From assembly GCF_002104995.1 (NCBI RefSeq), contig NW_024468253.1, forward strand, positions 1,282,906 through 1,346,905: 64,000 bases of DNA, read 5' to 3'. Below, in pieces: positions 1-10,504 of this stretch. Position 1 is the first letter of the stretch. Every line of letters begins with the position of its first letter. This stretch comes from Linderina pennispora (lineage: Eukaryota > Kickxellomycota > Kickxellomycetes > Kickxellales > Kickxellaceae). The position numbers were made by a program, and so were the translations under genes. The notes below the pieces were generated by a model that searched no databases, was not told the DNA's origin, and worked only from the letters and a program-made list of their open reading frames with translations.

Positions 1-2
1 TG

Positions 3-3000
3 GCGTGGTTAAGGAGGAGCCCAGGGAGGGACTGGTTATGGAGCGGTTCCGGCAGTTTCCTGCCAGTGCGTGCGTGGGCGGCCAGGTATTATGCGAAAAT
101 GATGCTATTTGCCGAGTGTTTCGGCGACCGCGTTATCGCCATAAAATGCCTGTGGGTAGCATATACGAATCTGGCGGTGTTTGCCTGTGGGCTGGTTCAG
201 GGCAGATATGCAGGCGACGGGCGGGCGGCTGAGGGCGAGCTGTGGGAGAACGCCAAGGCGCTGCTGGAGGCTCTGAATGCGCGGCTGCTGCGATACTGGC
301 TGTACGGCCCGCCGCCGGCCACAGTGCGCATGCCTGGCACAGACATACCGGACCTGCCAGGCGACCCGCACATGTGGTGGCCGCTGGGCGGAGTGCTGGG
401 CGCCCAGCCAGACACCAGCCGCTCGGTGTGCCTGGCAAAGGCTGCGCGGCAGGCAAGCGAGCACTCGCGGCTCCTGCAAGACGGCTGGGCTGGGCGGCAG
501 TACGAGATCCAGGCGGTTCTGCACCAGGTGGCCGAGAAGAATGGCGTGCGGTTTGCGTCGCCGGATGTGTGGCCCGAGTCACCAGCCGTGCTGTTTTCGC
601 TGGCCGCGCGTGCCCGCCTGGAGCGCATGCAGGGGCAGGCGGCGCTGGAGTTGCTGGAGCAGGCGCTGCTGTGTCTGGACGGCAAAATCGATCTGTCAGC
701 CGAGCAGCTGGTGGTGGCAGCAGGGGCAAAGCGCAGCCATCTGTTCCTGATGCTGCTGAGCGAGGTCGGCCAGGCCCTTGTGATGCTAGACCGGCCAGCC
801 GACGCCCTGGGTATTTTTGTTGCAGTGGCAGCGCAGTTCCGCCGCCAGGGCTGGGCCGAGCTGACTTGCCATGCCCTGCGGTGGGTTGCAAAGTGCGCTG
901 AAACCACCAATGACGCCGAGCAGTGCGCGCGGGCTGCGCTGGAGCTGATGGTTTTGGACAAGGCCCAGTGCGGGCGGACAGCTGGTGGAGGCGGCCGGGC
1001 GGCTGGATCATCTGGTGAGTGTGGGGATGTGCCAGGTGTTCGCGCCCATCACCTGCCACGCCCATCTGCTCGCCTGCCAGACCGATTCCCGCACATTGCC
1101 CCTGAGATACCAGGTGGTCTTGGACTGCCACGGGCTGACCGAACCACTTGCAGCTGACGGAGCTGCGCGTCGAGTTCAGCTCCCATCACGTGCATGTGCG
1201 CCATGCTGCAGAGAACAAGCCCGCAGCAGTTCTAGCCAATGTAAGGTTTGCTGAGCTCGCGGGCACCGCAGCCGACTGCGACCTGCTGCTTGTGCCCGGC
1301 ACTACTGTGGTATTAGAGGGACAGGTAGAGATCGAGAGCGACACGCGGGATTCCCTGGTTTTGGAAGGCAGTCAGCGCAATGGTGGGCGAGAATCTGCGG
1401 CTGTTTTGGCAGACATCCTGCGAGCAGTCGCTGGTGGCAGCCGACGAGGCACTGACAGAGGTAGAGCGCCGGGTGCTGGAGAGCTCAGCGGCCGAAGCCA
1501 TGCTGGGCGTGCCCAAAAACCGCAGGTGGCTGCACGTGCAAAGCAGCCCCGCGCGCTGGCTGGCATTGCCCGAGTCCCCGACTAGCACTCTGTATAGCCG
1601 GTGCCGCCAGGTGCAGCTGCCGCCAGTCTCCACCGTCGGTGTCGCTGACCATTCCATCGGTGGCGCAGCTGGCGCCAGCGTATCAGGGCGAGAAAGTTTC
1701 CCGTGGACATCGTCATCCGTAACCTGCACAAAACCCAGTCGCTGCAGCATGCTCAAGTAACTGTCATGCTGGTCGACCAGCCCGAAGGCAATGCCGAGGC
1801 AAAGCTCATACATGCGCAAGAAGCAGGTATGCAATTGGAGTTTGAGGTCGCCGGTATTGCCCCCGCCCAGGAACATGTCGAGACTGTGTTTGTGGACTTC
1901 GCTGCGCACCAGTCTGATGCGTGCCTGGCAAGGGTCACCAGCTGCCGCCGTGCTGGTCCGGTGCAGCGCAGAATGTCTGTTTCAGGAGTCGGACCAGCCC
2001 CTGCAGGTGTCAGCGCAGGCAACGGTGCCTGTGACGCGCCCACTGCGTGCTCTGGTCGAGACCCAGCCAATGCAGCCGGCCAGCGTCGGGGAGCCCGGCG
2101 GGCGGTGCTTCCACCGCACCCTCCATGTGACGCTGGAGAACACCGGGCCCTGGGCCGTGCAGATCGACCGCATCTCGGTGCGGCCGCCGGGCATAGATTC
2201 GCCGGTGCGGGTTGCGCTGGCGGCCACGAGCAGCGTGAGCAATGTGGAGGTGCCAGGGAATGGACAGATCACATGCCTGGTCCACCTCGATCTATTTGCC
2301 AAAGACCTGGTGCGTGTGCCCGAGCTAATCTGTCCCGGCATCCTGGAGGTGGAGTGGCGCCGGACTTTGCCGGCGGGCCTTTCCCCGCAGACGACGCTCC
2401 TGTGGCTGCGGCCCCTGGCGCTGGTGCAGCGCCGGGTGCAGCTCGAGTCCCAGTGCAGTGCTTCGGTGGCGCGGGTCGGCCAGCCTCTGCAGATCACTTA
2501 CCAAGTGGTGAACATGACCCGTGCGCTGGCAATGCTGGAGCTGTCCATGCATGCCTCCGAGGGCTTTGTGTTTGCCGGCCCGCGCCGCACCACCCTGAAT
2601 GTGATGCCGGGCGATACTGCCGCGGTTGCTTATACCGTGATGCCGATTTCTGCGATCATGCAGGGCCAGGGCCAGGGCCAGGCGCCAGGCCAGGCGGCCA
2701 TTTCCGAGGACATGGGGCGGGTTGGCTGCGGCTGGATGCAGCTGCCGCGGCTGGACGTCAAGATGCTGGGAGCGTCCGTGCGCACATCGACGGATAATGT
2801 GGATAGTGAGGTGGCGAGGCGCATGCTGTTAGAAATGGCCAAGGGCGTGGAGAGCGGCCGGGTGTCGCCGGGGCTTCTGGATCAGTGCCAGGTGGCCGTG
2901 CCGTACGCTGATGCCGAGGATGAGTCGGATTTCGAGGATGATGTGTCTGTGGCCGATCCATGCGAGGTCCTGCGACTGGATCAAACCACCATCTTCTGCG

Positions 3001-3011
3001 AGCCCGAGTAG
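3..3011 (+). CDS. TRAPPC11: TRAPP complex subunit 11 (TRAPPC11) homologue, 5' end outside window, frame-broken
   Basis: C-terminal part of a large TRAPP tethering-complex subunit acting in ER-Golgi and Golgi traffic. The open frame runs in from the left edge. The first ~300 residues are helical-repeat sequence like the TRAPPC11 'foie gras' region (RRQGWAELTCHALRWVAKCA). The end resembles the beta-rich 'gryzun' domain: RVGQPLQITYQVVNMTRALA, then FAGPRRTTLNVMPGDTAAVA and MQLPRLDVKMLG. Homology moves through successive frames, with changes near 975, 1147, 1361, about 1600, 1697 and about 1935. Each has the sign of one extra base, which points to sequence errors rather than introns. A Q/G-rich micro-repeat lies at about 2665-2695. 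Family assignment is from remembered motif similarity. TRAPPC9/10-type subunits are the alternative, but the gryzun-like end favours TRAPPC11. Confidence 0.7.
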
Positions 3012-3446
3012 AGAGAGATATTCTAGCCGCTTCATCCGCTACTCCTGCGTGCATAGAAAGCTCTTTTGACAAGGCTGTTTCTAGGCACTGTATAAATAGA
3101 TCTGGCTGTCTTGGCAGGCACTTGCGCAGCTTACATTAGGTTGGGTATAATCAACGCTGCCAATCACCCGTGGTTTCCCTTTTTGGGGGATGAGAGGTTT
3201 AGTAGGGAAAACAAAAATAAATCGCTCTTCGCGGATGACTGGGTTTCTTCTTTCCTGAAGGCACGCCTCGCTTTTCTTTTCTCCTTTCTCCCTTTAGCTT
3301 TTTATATTTTATTTCGCGTTCATAGGCCTTTCTTGTACAGTTTCTATATTCCCCTTTGTGCATATTCTAGCTTGCCAGCAGCATCTGCCGCCCTTTCCAC
3401 CCTCTTGGATTTTTCATCTCGAAAAAACAAAAAAAAAAGATAGACC
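3012..3446. other. Intergenic region with TATA-like box
   Basis: No gene recognised between TRAPPC11 and the mannosyltransferase. A TATA-like TATAAATA lies at 3091-3098. From about 3260 the sequence becomes T/C-rich and ends in an A-rich run just before the ATG at 3447, as expected for a promoter and 5' leader. Confidence 0.5.
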
Positions 3447-5120
3447 ATGCAGACCAAGGTACTTTATCAAACATAGCTTGGACAACGGTCCGAGCCCAGT
3501 AAGGAGACGAGAATCTCTCCCGTGCCCCCCTCCAATCAACTGGTTACTCAAAATTTTTTCTCTCGTTCATAGGGGTTCCGGAGACTGTCGGTTCCATCGG
3601 CCGTGATGCTGGCCATAGCGCTATTCTACATGTTCTGCATAGTGCTGATATCCAAGAGCGCCATCCAGCAGCGCATTCCTAGCAAAACCACTATGCCGCA
3701 GCCTACGCAGGAAAGCGACGACTTTGCGTGGAAACGGCCGGCGCCCACGGCCGCTTCTGGCGGGCTGAATCCAAGCGAAAAGGACCGCCAGCGGCCGCTG
3801 CCCAAGCTCCCGCTGACGCGGCTCCCCGGCTGGCCGACCGAGTTCCCCGAAAACCTGACTGAGCACCGGGAGCAGGTCCTGCAGAGACACTGGCCGACGC
3901 TGCACGACAAGCATGTGGCGGAAATCGCGCCATTCGTGTGGCACCACCGGGGCATCGCCGAGGAGCTGCAGGAAAAGGCGCAGTCGCCGGACCGCGAGGA
4001 GTCAGAGTGGGCATACCGGGAGATGGCGAGGCTGGGCGTGGTGCCGTATTACGGGGAGCGGGCGAACGCGAGCTTTGTGGTGCTGATACGGAACCGGGAG
4101 CTGGACGAGTTCCGCACGTCAATGCGCCAGCTGGAGGACCGGTTCAACCGCAAGTACCACTACCCGTATCTGTTCCTGAACGACGAGCCGTTTTCGGACG
4201 AGTTCATGCAAATGGTGGCGGCGTCGACGACCAGCAATGTGACGTTTGCGCTGATTCCGCGCGACCACTGGAGCCTGCCCGACTTCATCGACGAGCAGCG
4301 GGCGGAGCGCGCGCGCAAACAGATGGCGGCGAATAACGTGATTTACGGCGGCAGCTTGAGCTACCGGCACATGTGCCGGTTCAACAGCGGGTTTTTCTAC
4401 AAGCACCCGCTGCTGCGCAATGTGGACTGGTACTGGCGCGTAGAGCCCGGGGTGGATTTCTACTGCGACATCGACTACGATCCGTTCAAGTACATGGCCG
4501 AGAACGGCAAGCTGTATTCGTTTGTCATAGCGCTGAAGGAGCTGGAGGCGACGGTGCCGACATTGTGGGAGCACACGCTAAAGTACATGAAGGAGCGCAA
4601 TGTGACGTCGGAGCTGCTGCAGTATTTCGTGGGGCGGACGGGCAACTACAACCTGTGCCATTTCTGGTCCAACTTTGAGATTGCGTCTTTGAACTGGCTG
4701 CGGACGCCCGAGTACCAGTCGTATTTCGAGTACCTGGACCAGGCGCAGGGCTTTTTCATGGAGCGGTGGGGCGACGCACCGGTGCATTCTCTGGCGGCCG
4801 GCCTTTTGCTGCGGCGCGACCAGGTGCATTTCTTTGATGATATCGCGTATCGGCATGCGGAGATCACGCATTGCCCGGACACCACGAGTAGCGTGGAGCT
4901 GGGGCTCAAGTGCCAGTGCCCGCTGGGTGTCGATAACTTTGATAACCACTCCGATAGCTGCTTGCCGGCATGGAAGTCGTATGAGCCGAATACGTGGTCA
5001 TTGAAGGATACCGAAGAGGCGCTCAGGCTGATGCGCTTGAGGAAGATCCGATTCATGAACCAGGAGCCGCGTATTGTCGCCGACCGCCGCCGCTGGTACG
5101 ACGTCTTTGCTGGAATCTAA
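3447..5120 (+). CDS. KRE2: Alpha-1,2-mannosyltransferase, KRE2/MNT1 family (GT15)
   Basis: Golgi type II membrane enzyme that transfers mannose from GDP-mannose to O- and N-linked glycans. Family motifs are clear: WRVEPGVDFYCDIDYDPF (metal/GDP-mannose site), NLCHFWSNFEI (its Glu is the proposed catalytic residue) and FFDDIAYRHAEITHCP near the end. I propose a 12-nt first exon (ATG at 3447, encoding MQTK), a 114-nt intron 3459-3572 (GTACTT...TTCATAG) and a second exon in frame from 3573. This gives a basic cytosolic tail (MQTKGFRRLS) before the membrane anchor LAIALFYMFCIVLI, about 519 residues in all. The fallback is the first ATG inside exon 2 (3606), which would leave no basic cytosolic tail. 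The lumenal stem is proline-rich (residues about 35-95). Which KRE2/KTR paralogue it is cannot be told. Confidence 0.9.
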
Positions 5121-5802
5121 TCCCCCTTTCCATCCTATGCATGTCTCTCTCTCTCTTTCTTTTTGTTATTCCCTCTTTTCGATTCCGAAATTTTAAATAC
5201 AGACCTTTTGTGCTTATTACTCCTTTTGGATGTGCGCAGTATCATTTAATATACAGCGCTTTGGTATAGTGTGGCTGATATTACTAGTCCTAGCCTTTCC
5301 TTGCTTGGCCAATGGCAGATACAGCCCTGGCTAGCGCAATTTATATATTGCATTAGGCGGGAAAACTGCTATGTTTATGAGACATAAAAAAGCACACAAG
5401 AAAAATTCCAGATTGTCGCTTTTGTGCATGATATGGTGGCGAAATATCCCTTGCGCATACATTTCATCTACTGCATATCCACGTATGGACGTAATGCTCA
5501 CTTTTACCCTACTTTTCTATCATAATGAATGTCCTTTTTATTCTTCAGCATCAGGCCTACTAAGGGAGGAAAATTGCATGTCTTGGCAGTTAAAGTTTAT
5601 CCAAAGGCAATAAAGGTTGGCTGATAGCAAAAAGAGTTTTTGGAAACATATCCTCCCCACTGGGCCATATATCCACGCAACCACTTTATTTATACCCCGG
5701 AATTTTCCCTTCTTTTTTTCTTTTTTTTTTTTCTTTCTTCCGTGGAACATACCCCCTCTATCCTTTACACAATATTATCTCCACCTATTTTCTCCCCAAA
5801 CC
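5121..5802. other. Intergenic region
   Basis: No gene recognised. AT-rich downstream of the mannosyltransferase, then a long T/C tract at about 5700-5760 and an AT-rich leader directly before the desaturase ATG at 5803. This is probably the desaturase promoter. Confidence 0.5.
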
Positions 5803-7145
5803 ATGATACCAACAGTGCTGAGCAACTACATCCCCACAATCAATGGCGTGAAGGAGTACCTTAGGGAGGTCTTCCCTAGCGAGATGGATGCCGAACGGCG
5901 ATGACCCGTTCCTGAGCGAGGTCATCGACGAGAAGCAGGTCCTAAAAAAGCCCACCTACAAGTCCAAGGCCGTGCCTAAGGTCCGGAAGTCGTACCACGA
6001 GAGATGGCACTGGCCGTTCGCCATCGGCATCATGACCGCCGAGGCAGTCGCAATATGCGCGGTGTTTTTCGTGAAGCTGCAGCGCAACACCGCCTGGTTC
6101 ATGATCCTGTACGGGATTCTCTCGGGCCTGTGCATTACCGCTGGCTATCATAGGCTGTGGGCGCACCGCGCCTACAAGGCGTCGTATCCGCTGGAGCTAT
6201 TCCTGGCTGTGTTCGGCGCGTCGTCAATCCAGGGCTCGATTATCTGGTGGGTGCAGAACCACCGGCTGCACCACCGGTACACGGACACGGAGCGCGACCC
6301 GTACAATATCAAGCGCGGGTTCTGGTACGCGCACCATGGCTGGATTATTTTCCGCCGGAAGGAGTCCGAGCTGGGCTATGCGGAAATGTCCGATCTGTAT
6401 GCGAACAAGATCGTCAACTGGCAGTACAACTACTATTTCTACATCTGCGGCATGACTTCGCTCGTCCTGCCGACGTGCATCTGCGGGTATTTCTTCAATG
6501 ACTGGGTAGGCGGCTTTCTTCTGGGGCGCCTGTCGCCCGCCTCGTCGGCGTCCAGCAGGTCACCTTCTGCTGTCAACTCGGTTGCGCACACCTTCGGTAC
6601 CCAGCCGTACAGCGACGAGCAGACCCCGCGCGACAACTTCCTCACCGGCATTATCACATTAGGCGAGGGCTACCACAACTTCCACCATGCGTTCCCCAAC
6701 GACTACCGCAATGGCGTGCGCTGGTACGATGTCGACCTGACAAAGTGGATCCTGTGGGTGTGCGAGCAGCTCGGCCTCGCCAAGGACCTGAAGCGCTTCC
6801 CGCGCAATGAGATCATGAAGGGCCGCGCCACCATGAAGCTCAAGAACGCTGAAAAGTTCGCCAAGAAAATCGACTACGGCAAGCCCATCGACGAGCTGCC
6901 CATGTTCACCGAGTCTGAGTTTGTCGGCCTGAGGTCAAGGAGCGTGGCAAGAGGTGGATCGTCATCGAGGGCTTCATCTACAATGTCGAGGAGTTCATCA
7001 AAATGCACCCTGGCTGGCCCCAAGCTCATCAAGAGCGGTATTGGCAAGGACATGACCCATGGCATTCAACGGCGGTGTCTACAACCACCACTACTCGGCC
7101 CGCAACCTCATGAACTCTACCATGCGCGTGGGCAGAATCGTCTAA
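5803..7145 (+). CDS. OLE1: Delta-9 (stearoyl-CoA) fatty acid desaturase with C-terminal cytochrome b5 domain
   Basis: ER membrane di-iron enzyme that introduces the delta-9 double bond into palmitoyl- and stearoyl-CoA. The three histidine boxes are visible: HRLWAH, HRLHHR (in WWVQNHRLHHRYTDTERDPY) and HNFHH (in GEGYHNFHHAFPNDYRNG). The tail is a cytochrome-b5-like domain (RWIVIEGFIYNVEEFIKMHP, later SARNLMNSTMRVGRIV). I place the start at ATG 5803 rather than 5888. Translation from 5803 (MIPTVLSNYIPTINGVKEYL) joins the main frame if one extra base near 5891 is ignored. Further one-base frame changes lie at about 6517-6570 (three that cancel), 7013 and 7062. One change of opposite sign (one base missing, or two extra) is near 6930. 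The true stop is therefore TAA 7143-7145. Confidence 0.88.
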
Positions 7146-7341
7146 AACCAAGGCAATATCCTTTTTCCTCCAGTTTCTTTTGCAGTCCCAAGTAAAACTT
7201 CAACCCGCAAAAAGAACAAGGAAAAAAAGCTGTGGCCTGTGGCAAGATCGCCGGTTATCGACCTTCCAATACTACCCAGTCCCGTTGCTTCTTTCTTCCT
7301 CTCTTTGCCTTCTGTTGTCCACAAATTCCACCGCGTATGCA

Positions 7342-7675
7342 ATGTCAGCTTCCCAGGAGAAACCAACCAGCACACCAGCGGCGGACTGCCACCACCAGCG
7401 AGTTTGACAAGAAGCTCGACCAGGAGGTCGCTCAGATGCAGTTGCTACTGAAACACTTGGCAGACAAGGTCGAGGAGGCCGAGCGCGAGGCCGAGGAGGA
7501 CGCCCAGCCCAGTGGCACCCAGCAGCACAAGGTTGCCGATGCACTAAAGGACATGATGCAGGCCGAGCAGGCAATGGGGTCGTTCGAAGCCCGGCTGGAC
7601 CAGCTGCTGGGGAACCTTGACAAAATGCTGGAGGAAAGCCAAGACCAGTCTCAAGCTGGAGCAAAAGCGACCTAA
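7342..7675 (+). CDS. Small coiled-coil protein, unknown function
   Basis: From ATG 7342 (MSASQEKPTSTPAAD) the frame reaches a stop after about 20 codons. With one extra base near 7400 it joins a frame encoding EFDKKLDQEVAQMQLLLKHL and a second helical segment (VADALKDMMQAEQAMGSFEA) up to TAA at 7673. The product would be about 110 residues, acidic, mostly helical, with heptad-like leucines. It lies about 200 bp after OLE1 and about 60 bp before SEC20 on the same strand. I do not recognise the family. The size and helix-loop-helix look would suit a small complex subunit such as a BLOC-type or kinetochore/SNARE-associated protein, but nothing proves this. Confidence 0.5.
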
Positions 7676-7738
7676 GCATCTTTTTTTCTTTCTCCCACCA
7701 CTCTTCGATTACATAGCAGTTTATTATTTTCCCTTGCC

Positions 7739-8951
7739 ATGCCAGACAATTCGTTCGACGCATTGGGGCTTTCTTTGAGCCAGCTGTCAAAGGAGCTCGA
7801 CCAGGTAGAAAAGGACACTAAGCTGCTTGCGCAGTTTGGCGGGTCGCAGGATGAGCACCGGCAATTTCGCCGACTCGATTCGTGAGCAGCAGCTGGCAGC
7901 CAGGCGCACGGCCGAGCAGCTCCGCCTCGAAGTCGAGTACAGCACAGACGCGCCCAAGGACGAGCATACCGCGCGACTAAACCTGATCGAGTCGCAGATG
8001 CGCAAGCAGCAGCGCGAGTTCCGCGCAGCACTGCTCAAATACAAGGGCAACTCAGCCTCGGCTGCCAAGAAGGAGCGCGAGCTGCTGCTGAGCGGGGCCG
8101 CAACGCCGTCGGAGCTGCGCAAGCGCAAGGCGCGCACGGGCAATGCGGTGCTGAATGCGGCGACCGATGTGACCACGGCGCTGCAGGAGACCTGTGAGCT
8201 TGATGAACGAGGAGATTGAGAAGAGCGCGCGGAACATCACTGCGCTGCAGGACTCAGTCGGATACACTGCGGAAGACCAAGGAGCAGCACCTGACGCTGG
8301 ACAGTGTCATGAAGACGTCAGCCAATCTGATCAAATCGCTGGAGCAGGCGGATGCGATGGACCGCTGGATGATGCTGGGCGGGCTGGTGCTGTTCGGCAT
8401 GGTCGTGTTTAATATCTTGCGCAAGCGTATCTGGATCCCGGGCCTATCGACGCTGTTCTCGTTGCTGAGATATGTGCTTCTTGGTGGCTCATCAAAGACT
8501 GCAGTTGCTGTCACTTCACCGATGGTCATGGCTACCACCAGCAGCGCCGACGTGGTGTCAACAACATCCGGATGCACTTACCGGTGTTACCCGGGCACTG
8601 CTAACAACTATAGCAGCAATTGTCGCCAAGGAGACTCTAGTAGTGACCACCACAGTGCCTGTTGCTGCTTCACATAAAGAGGAGCAAGGTCCTCTAGAGG
8701 AAGATACTGCATCGGTCGAGTATGCCCTGTCTACTGAAGGCATTACCGCAAGCTCTCACGGCTTGCCTCTCGAAGATGAGGCTGTTGCCACTGGTGGCCT
8801 GAATGATGAGCCTGAGCAGACTGATGAGCCTGTGACGACCACATCACAACACCAACAGCAGCACCAGCATCAACAACAACCAGTCGAAAACTTCCGCCGC
8901 AAGAACATCTACACCATGCCCGTTGAGCGGCCTGTTCACGAGGAGCTGTAG
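7739..8951 (+). CDS. SEC20: SEC20/BNIP1-type ER Q-SNARE with C-terminal HEEL retrieval signal, frame-broken
   Basis: ER-localised Qb-SNARE for Golgi-to-ER retrograde vesicle fusion (partners UFE1, USE1, SEC22 in yeast). From ATG 7739 the protein begins MPDNSFDALGLSLSQLSKEL. The SNARE-like helix (EIEKSARNITALQD, then SDTLRKTKEQHLTLDSVMKT) and LIKSLEQADAMDRWMMLGG lead into a membrane segment (GGLVLFGMVVFNIL), exactly as in Sec20. A Thr/Val-rich and His/Gln-rich lumenal tail follows and ends in HEEL. S. cerevisiae Sec20 ends in HDEL, which strongly supports the call and the reconstructed frame. Four frame changes (about 7861, 8192, 8254, 8575) all have the sign of one extra base. Confidence 0.85.
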
Positions 8952-9067
8952 AAAATCCCAAGTTGCCATATTTCACAATATATCTGCTCGACTGATTTAT
9001 TCCGTGCAGTATATGTGGACCACACAAGAAAAGGCGTCATTTCCCTGATATTTCTATTTCTCCCACC

Positions 9068-10486
9068 ATGCCGTTTGACCCTAACGAGGAACTCTTTACC
9101 GATGCCGACCCTGGCTACCGCAACACTAGGCTCGAGTCGACAGTCCCGCCACCATCTTTATCAGCACTGTCGCGGTCGATCCGCAGTGTTAGAGGCGGCA
9201 CTCGGGCACCGAACCGCGGTGACCACAGCAATACCAGCAGCAGCCAACGCTCTATGGCTCCTGGCCTCCGCCAGCCGCCACAGCCAGCTCCTGTCCGGCC
9301 TGAAATCGACGTCAAGGGCAGCAGCTGCATTGTGATCACCAACTCGTATCCGCCATCCTTCGCCGAACAGCACCTGTGCTCGCCTGACTGGATACGTATG
9401 ATGAGTGACAGAGACGATGCTCGCGGCCGACGTGGTGATGCACGGCTCGGAGATGTAGCCATGATGCAGTCGATCCAGGCGTGCAAGCAGGCTCTAGCAG
9501 AGGTGGACAGTGTTGCAACAACAGAGGATAAGCTCAATGTGTACAGCTGCCTGAAGGTTATCAGTCCGTTTGTGGATATCTCCGCGCTGAAGCTTGCGCA
9601 CTTGGACTACCCGCTGGGTGTTGTCAGAGAGTACTTGCAGCCAGGCAGGGAGCTCAGATTTGTTGATCTGTGCAGCGGGTGCGGCGGATTCACCGAGTAC
9701 ATCTTGTGGCGGGCGAGCAAGCAGTTGGTGGAGTGCAATGGATGGTACTTTGCTGACAAGTCTTCCAAGCAGCCTTTGGATGTGGACAGGATGCTGCCCG
9801 AGTGCCATGCCGCGCAAAACACTACTGTTTTCCAAGCGGATATCCTGGATCCGGCCAATGTCGACGCGTTCATTCAAAAGGTCAGAGGCGACATCCGCGC
9901 CAGCCATGCAGTGGATCTAGTTGTCGCTGAGGGCTGCGCCGGCTCACCCAGCTTTGACATGGACCAGGAGCGCCAGCAGTATGCATACCTGATCGCCCAG
10001 GCGGCTGTTGGTCTGAAGCTGCTGCGCAAGAAAGGCACCTTTGTGTTCAAAGCCTTTGACACATTCACGCCGCTCAGTGCCGAGATCCTGTTCATTTTAC
10101 ACACTTTCTTTGAGCGCACAGCCATTGTGCGCTCGCTAGCCAGCCCGCCGTCCAGCGCAGAGCGCTTTGTGGTATGCAACCGGCTGATCACAGAAGACAC
10201 CTCGCGGATCGTGGCACATTTGATGTCGGCTCTGCATAGAATGCATCACAACCAGCTCAAGCTGGCGCATCTGGTGAGCTGGACACGCGTTTCGGGCGAC
10301 AAAAAATTCATGGCCCCGCTGTACGATGCCAACATGAAGCATGCGGCGTCGCAGCTGCAAGCACTGAACGCTATACTCGCGCACATGAAGCACCCGGACA
10401 TGGTCATCAATTGGGCACATAGCCCGCAGGAGGTGGCTGATGTATGCTTTGAGAAGTGGGGGATTCCAAAGAGACATGCTGAGTAG
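9068..10486 (+). CDS. FtsJ/RrmJ-fold methyltransferase, CMTR1-like (mRNA cap-1 2'-O-ribose)
   Basis: Intact 472-residue protein. The Rossmann/FtsJ domain shows a SAM loop FVDLCSGCGGFTEYILWR, the signature of CMTR1-type cap-1 methyltransferases, which methylate the 2'-O of the first transcribed nucleotide. Aligning the K-D-K-E catalytic tetrad by eye gives Lys in ISALKLAHLDYP, Lys in FVFKAFDTFTP and Glu in SSAERFVVC. The expected Asp (ADGG in CMTR1) is replaced by Glu (VVAEGCAG). The C-terminal block ending FEKWGIPKRHAE also matches CMTR1 (…LWGIP). The G-patch and WW modules of animal CMTR1 are absent; the first ~90 residues are Ser/Pro/Arg-rich and probably disordered. The gene converges on prefoldin 1 with an 18-bp gap. 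Confidence 0.8.
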   Translation: MPFDPNEELFTDADPGYRNTRLESTVPPPSLSALSRSIRSVRGGTRAPNRGDHSNTSSSQRSMAPGLRQPPQPAPVRPEIDVKGSSCIVITNSYPPSFAEQHLCSPDWIRMMSDRDDARGRRGDARLGDVAMMQSIQACKQALAEVDSVATTEDKLNVYSCLKVISPFVDISALKLAHLDYPLGVVREYLQPGRELRFVDLCSGCGGFTEYILWRASKQLVECNGWYFADKSSKQPLDVDRMLPECHAAQNTTVFQADILDPANVDAFIQKVRGDIRASHAVDLVVAEGCAGSPSFDMDQERQQYAYLIAQAAVGLKLLRKKGTFVFKAFDTFTPLSAEILFILHTFFERTAIVRSLASPPSSAERFVVCNRLITEDTSRIVAHLMSALHRMHHNQLKLAHLVSWTRVSGDKKFMAPLYDANMKHAASQLQALNAILAHMKHPDMVINWAHSPQEVADVCFEKWGIPKRHAE

Positions 10487-10504
10487 GAAATAAAACCAAG
10501 ACAT

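Noticed and set aside
133-1131. Long minus-strand open frame opposite TRAPPC11
   Set aside because: Antisense shadow in GC-rich coding sequence; low-complexity Pro/Arg/Ala translation and no domain.
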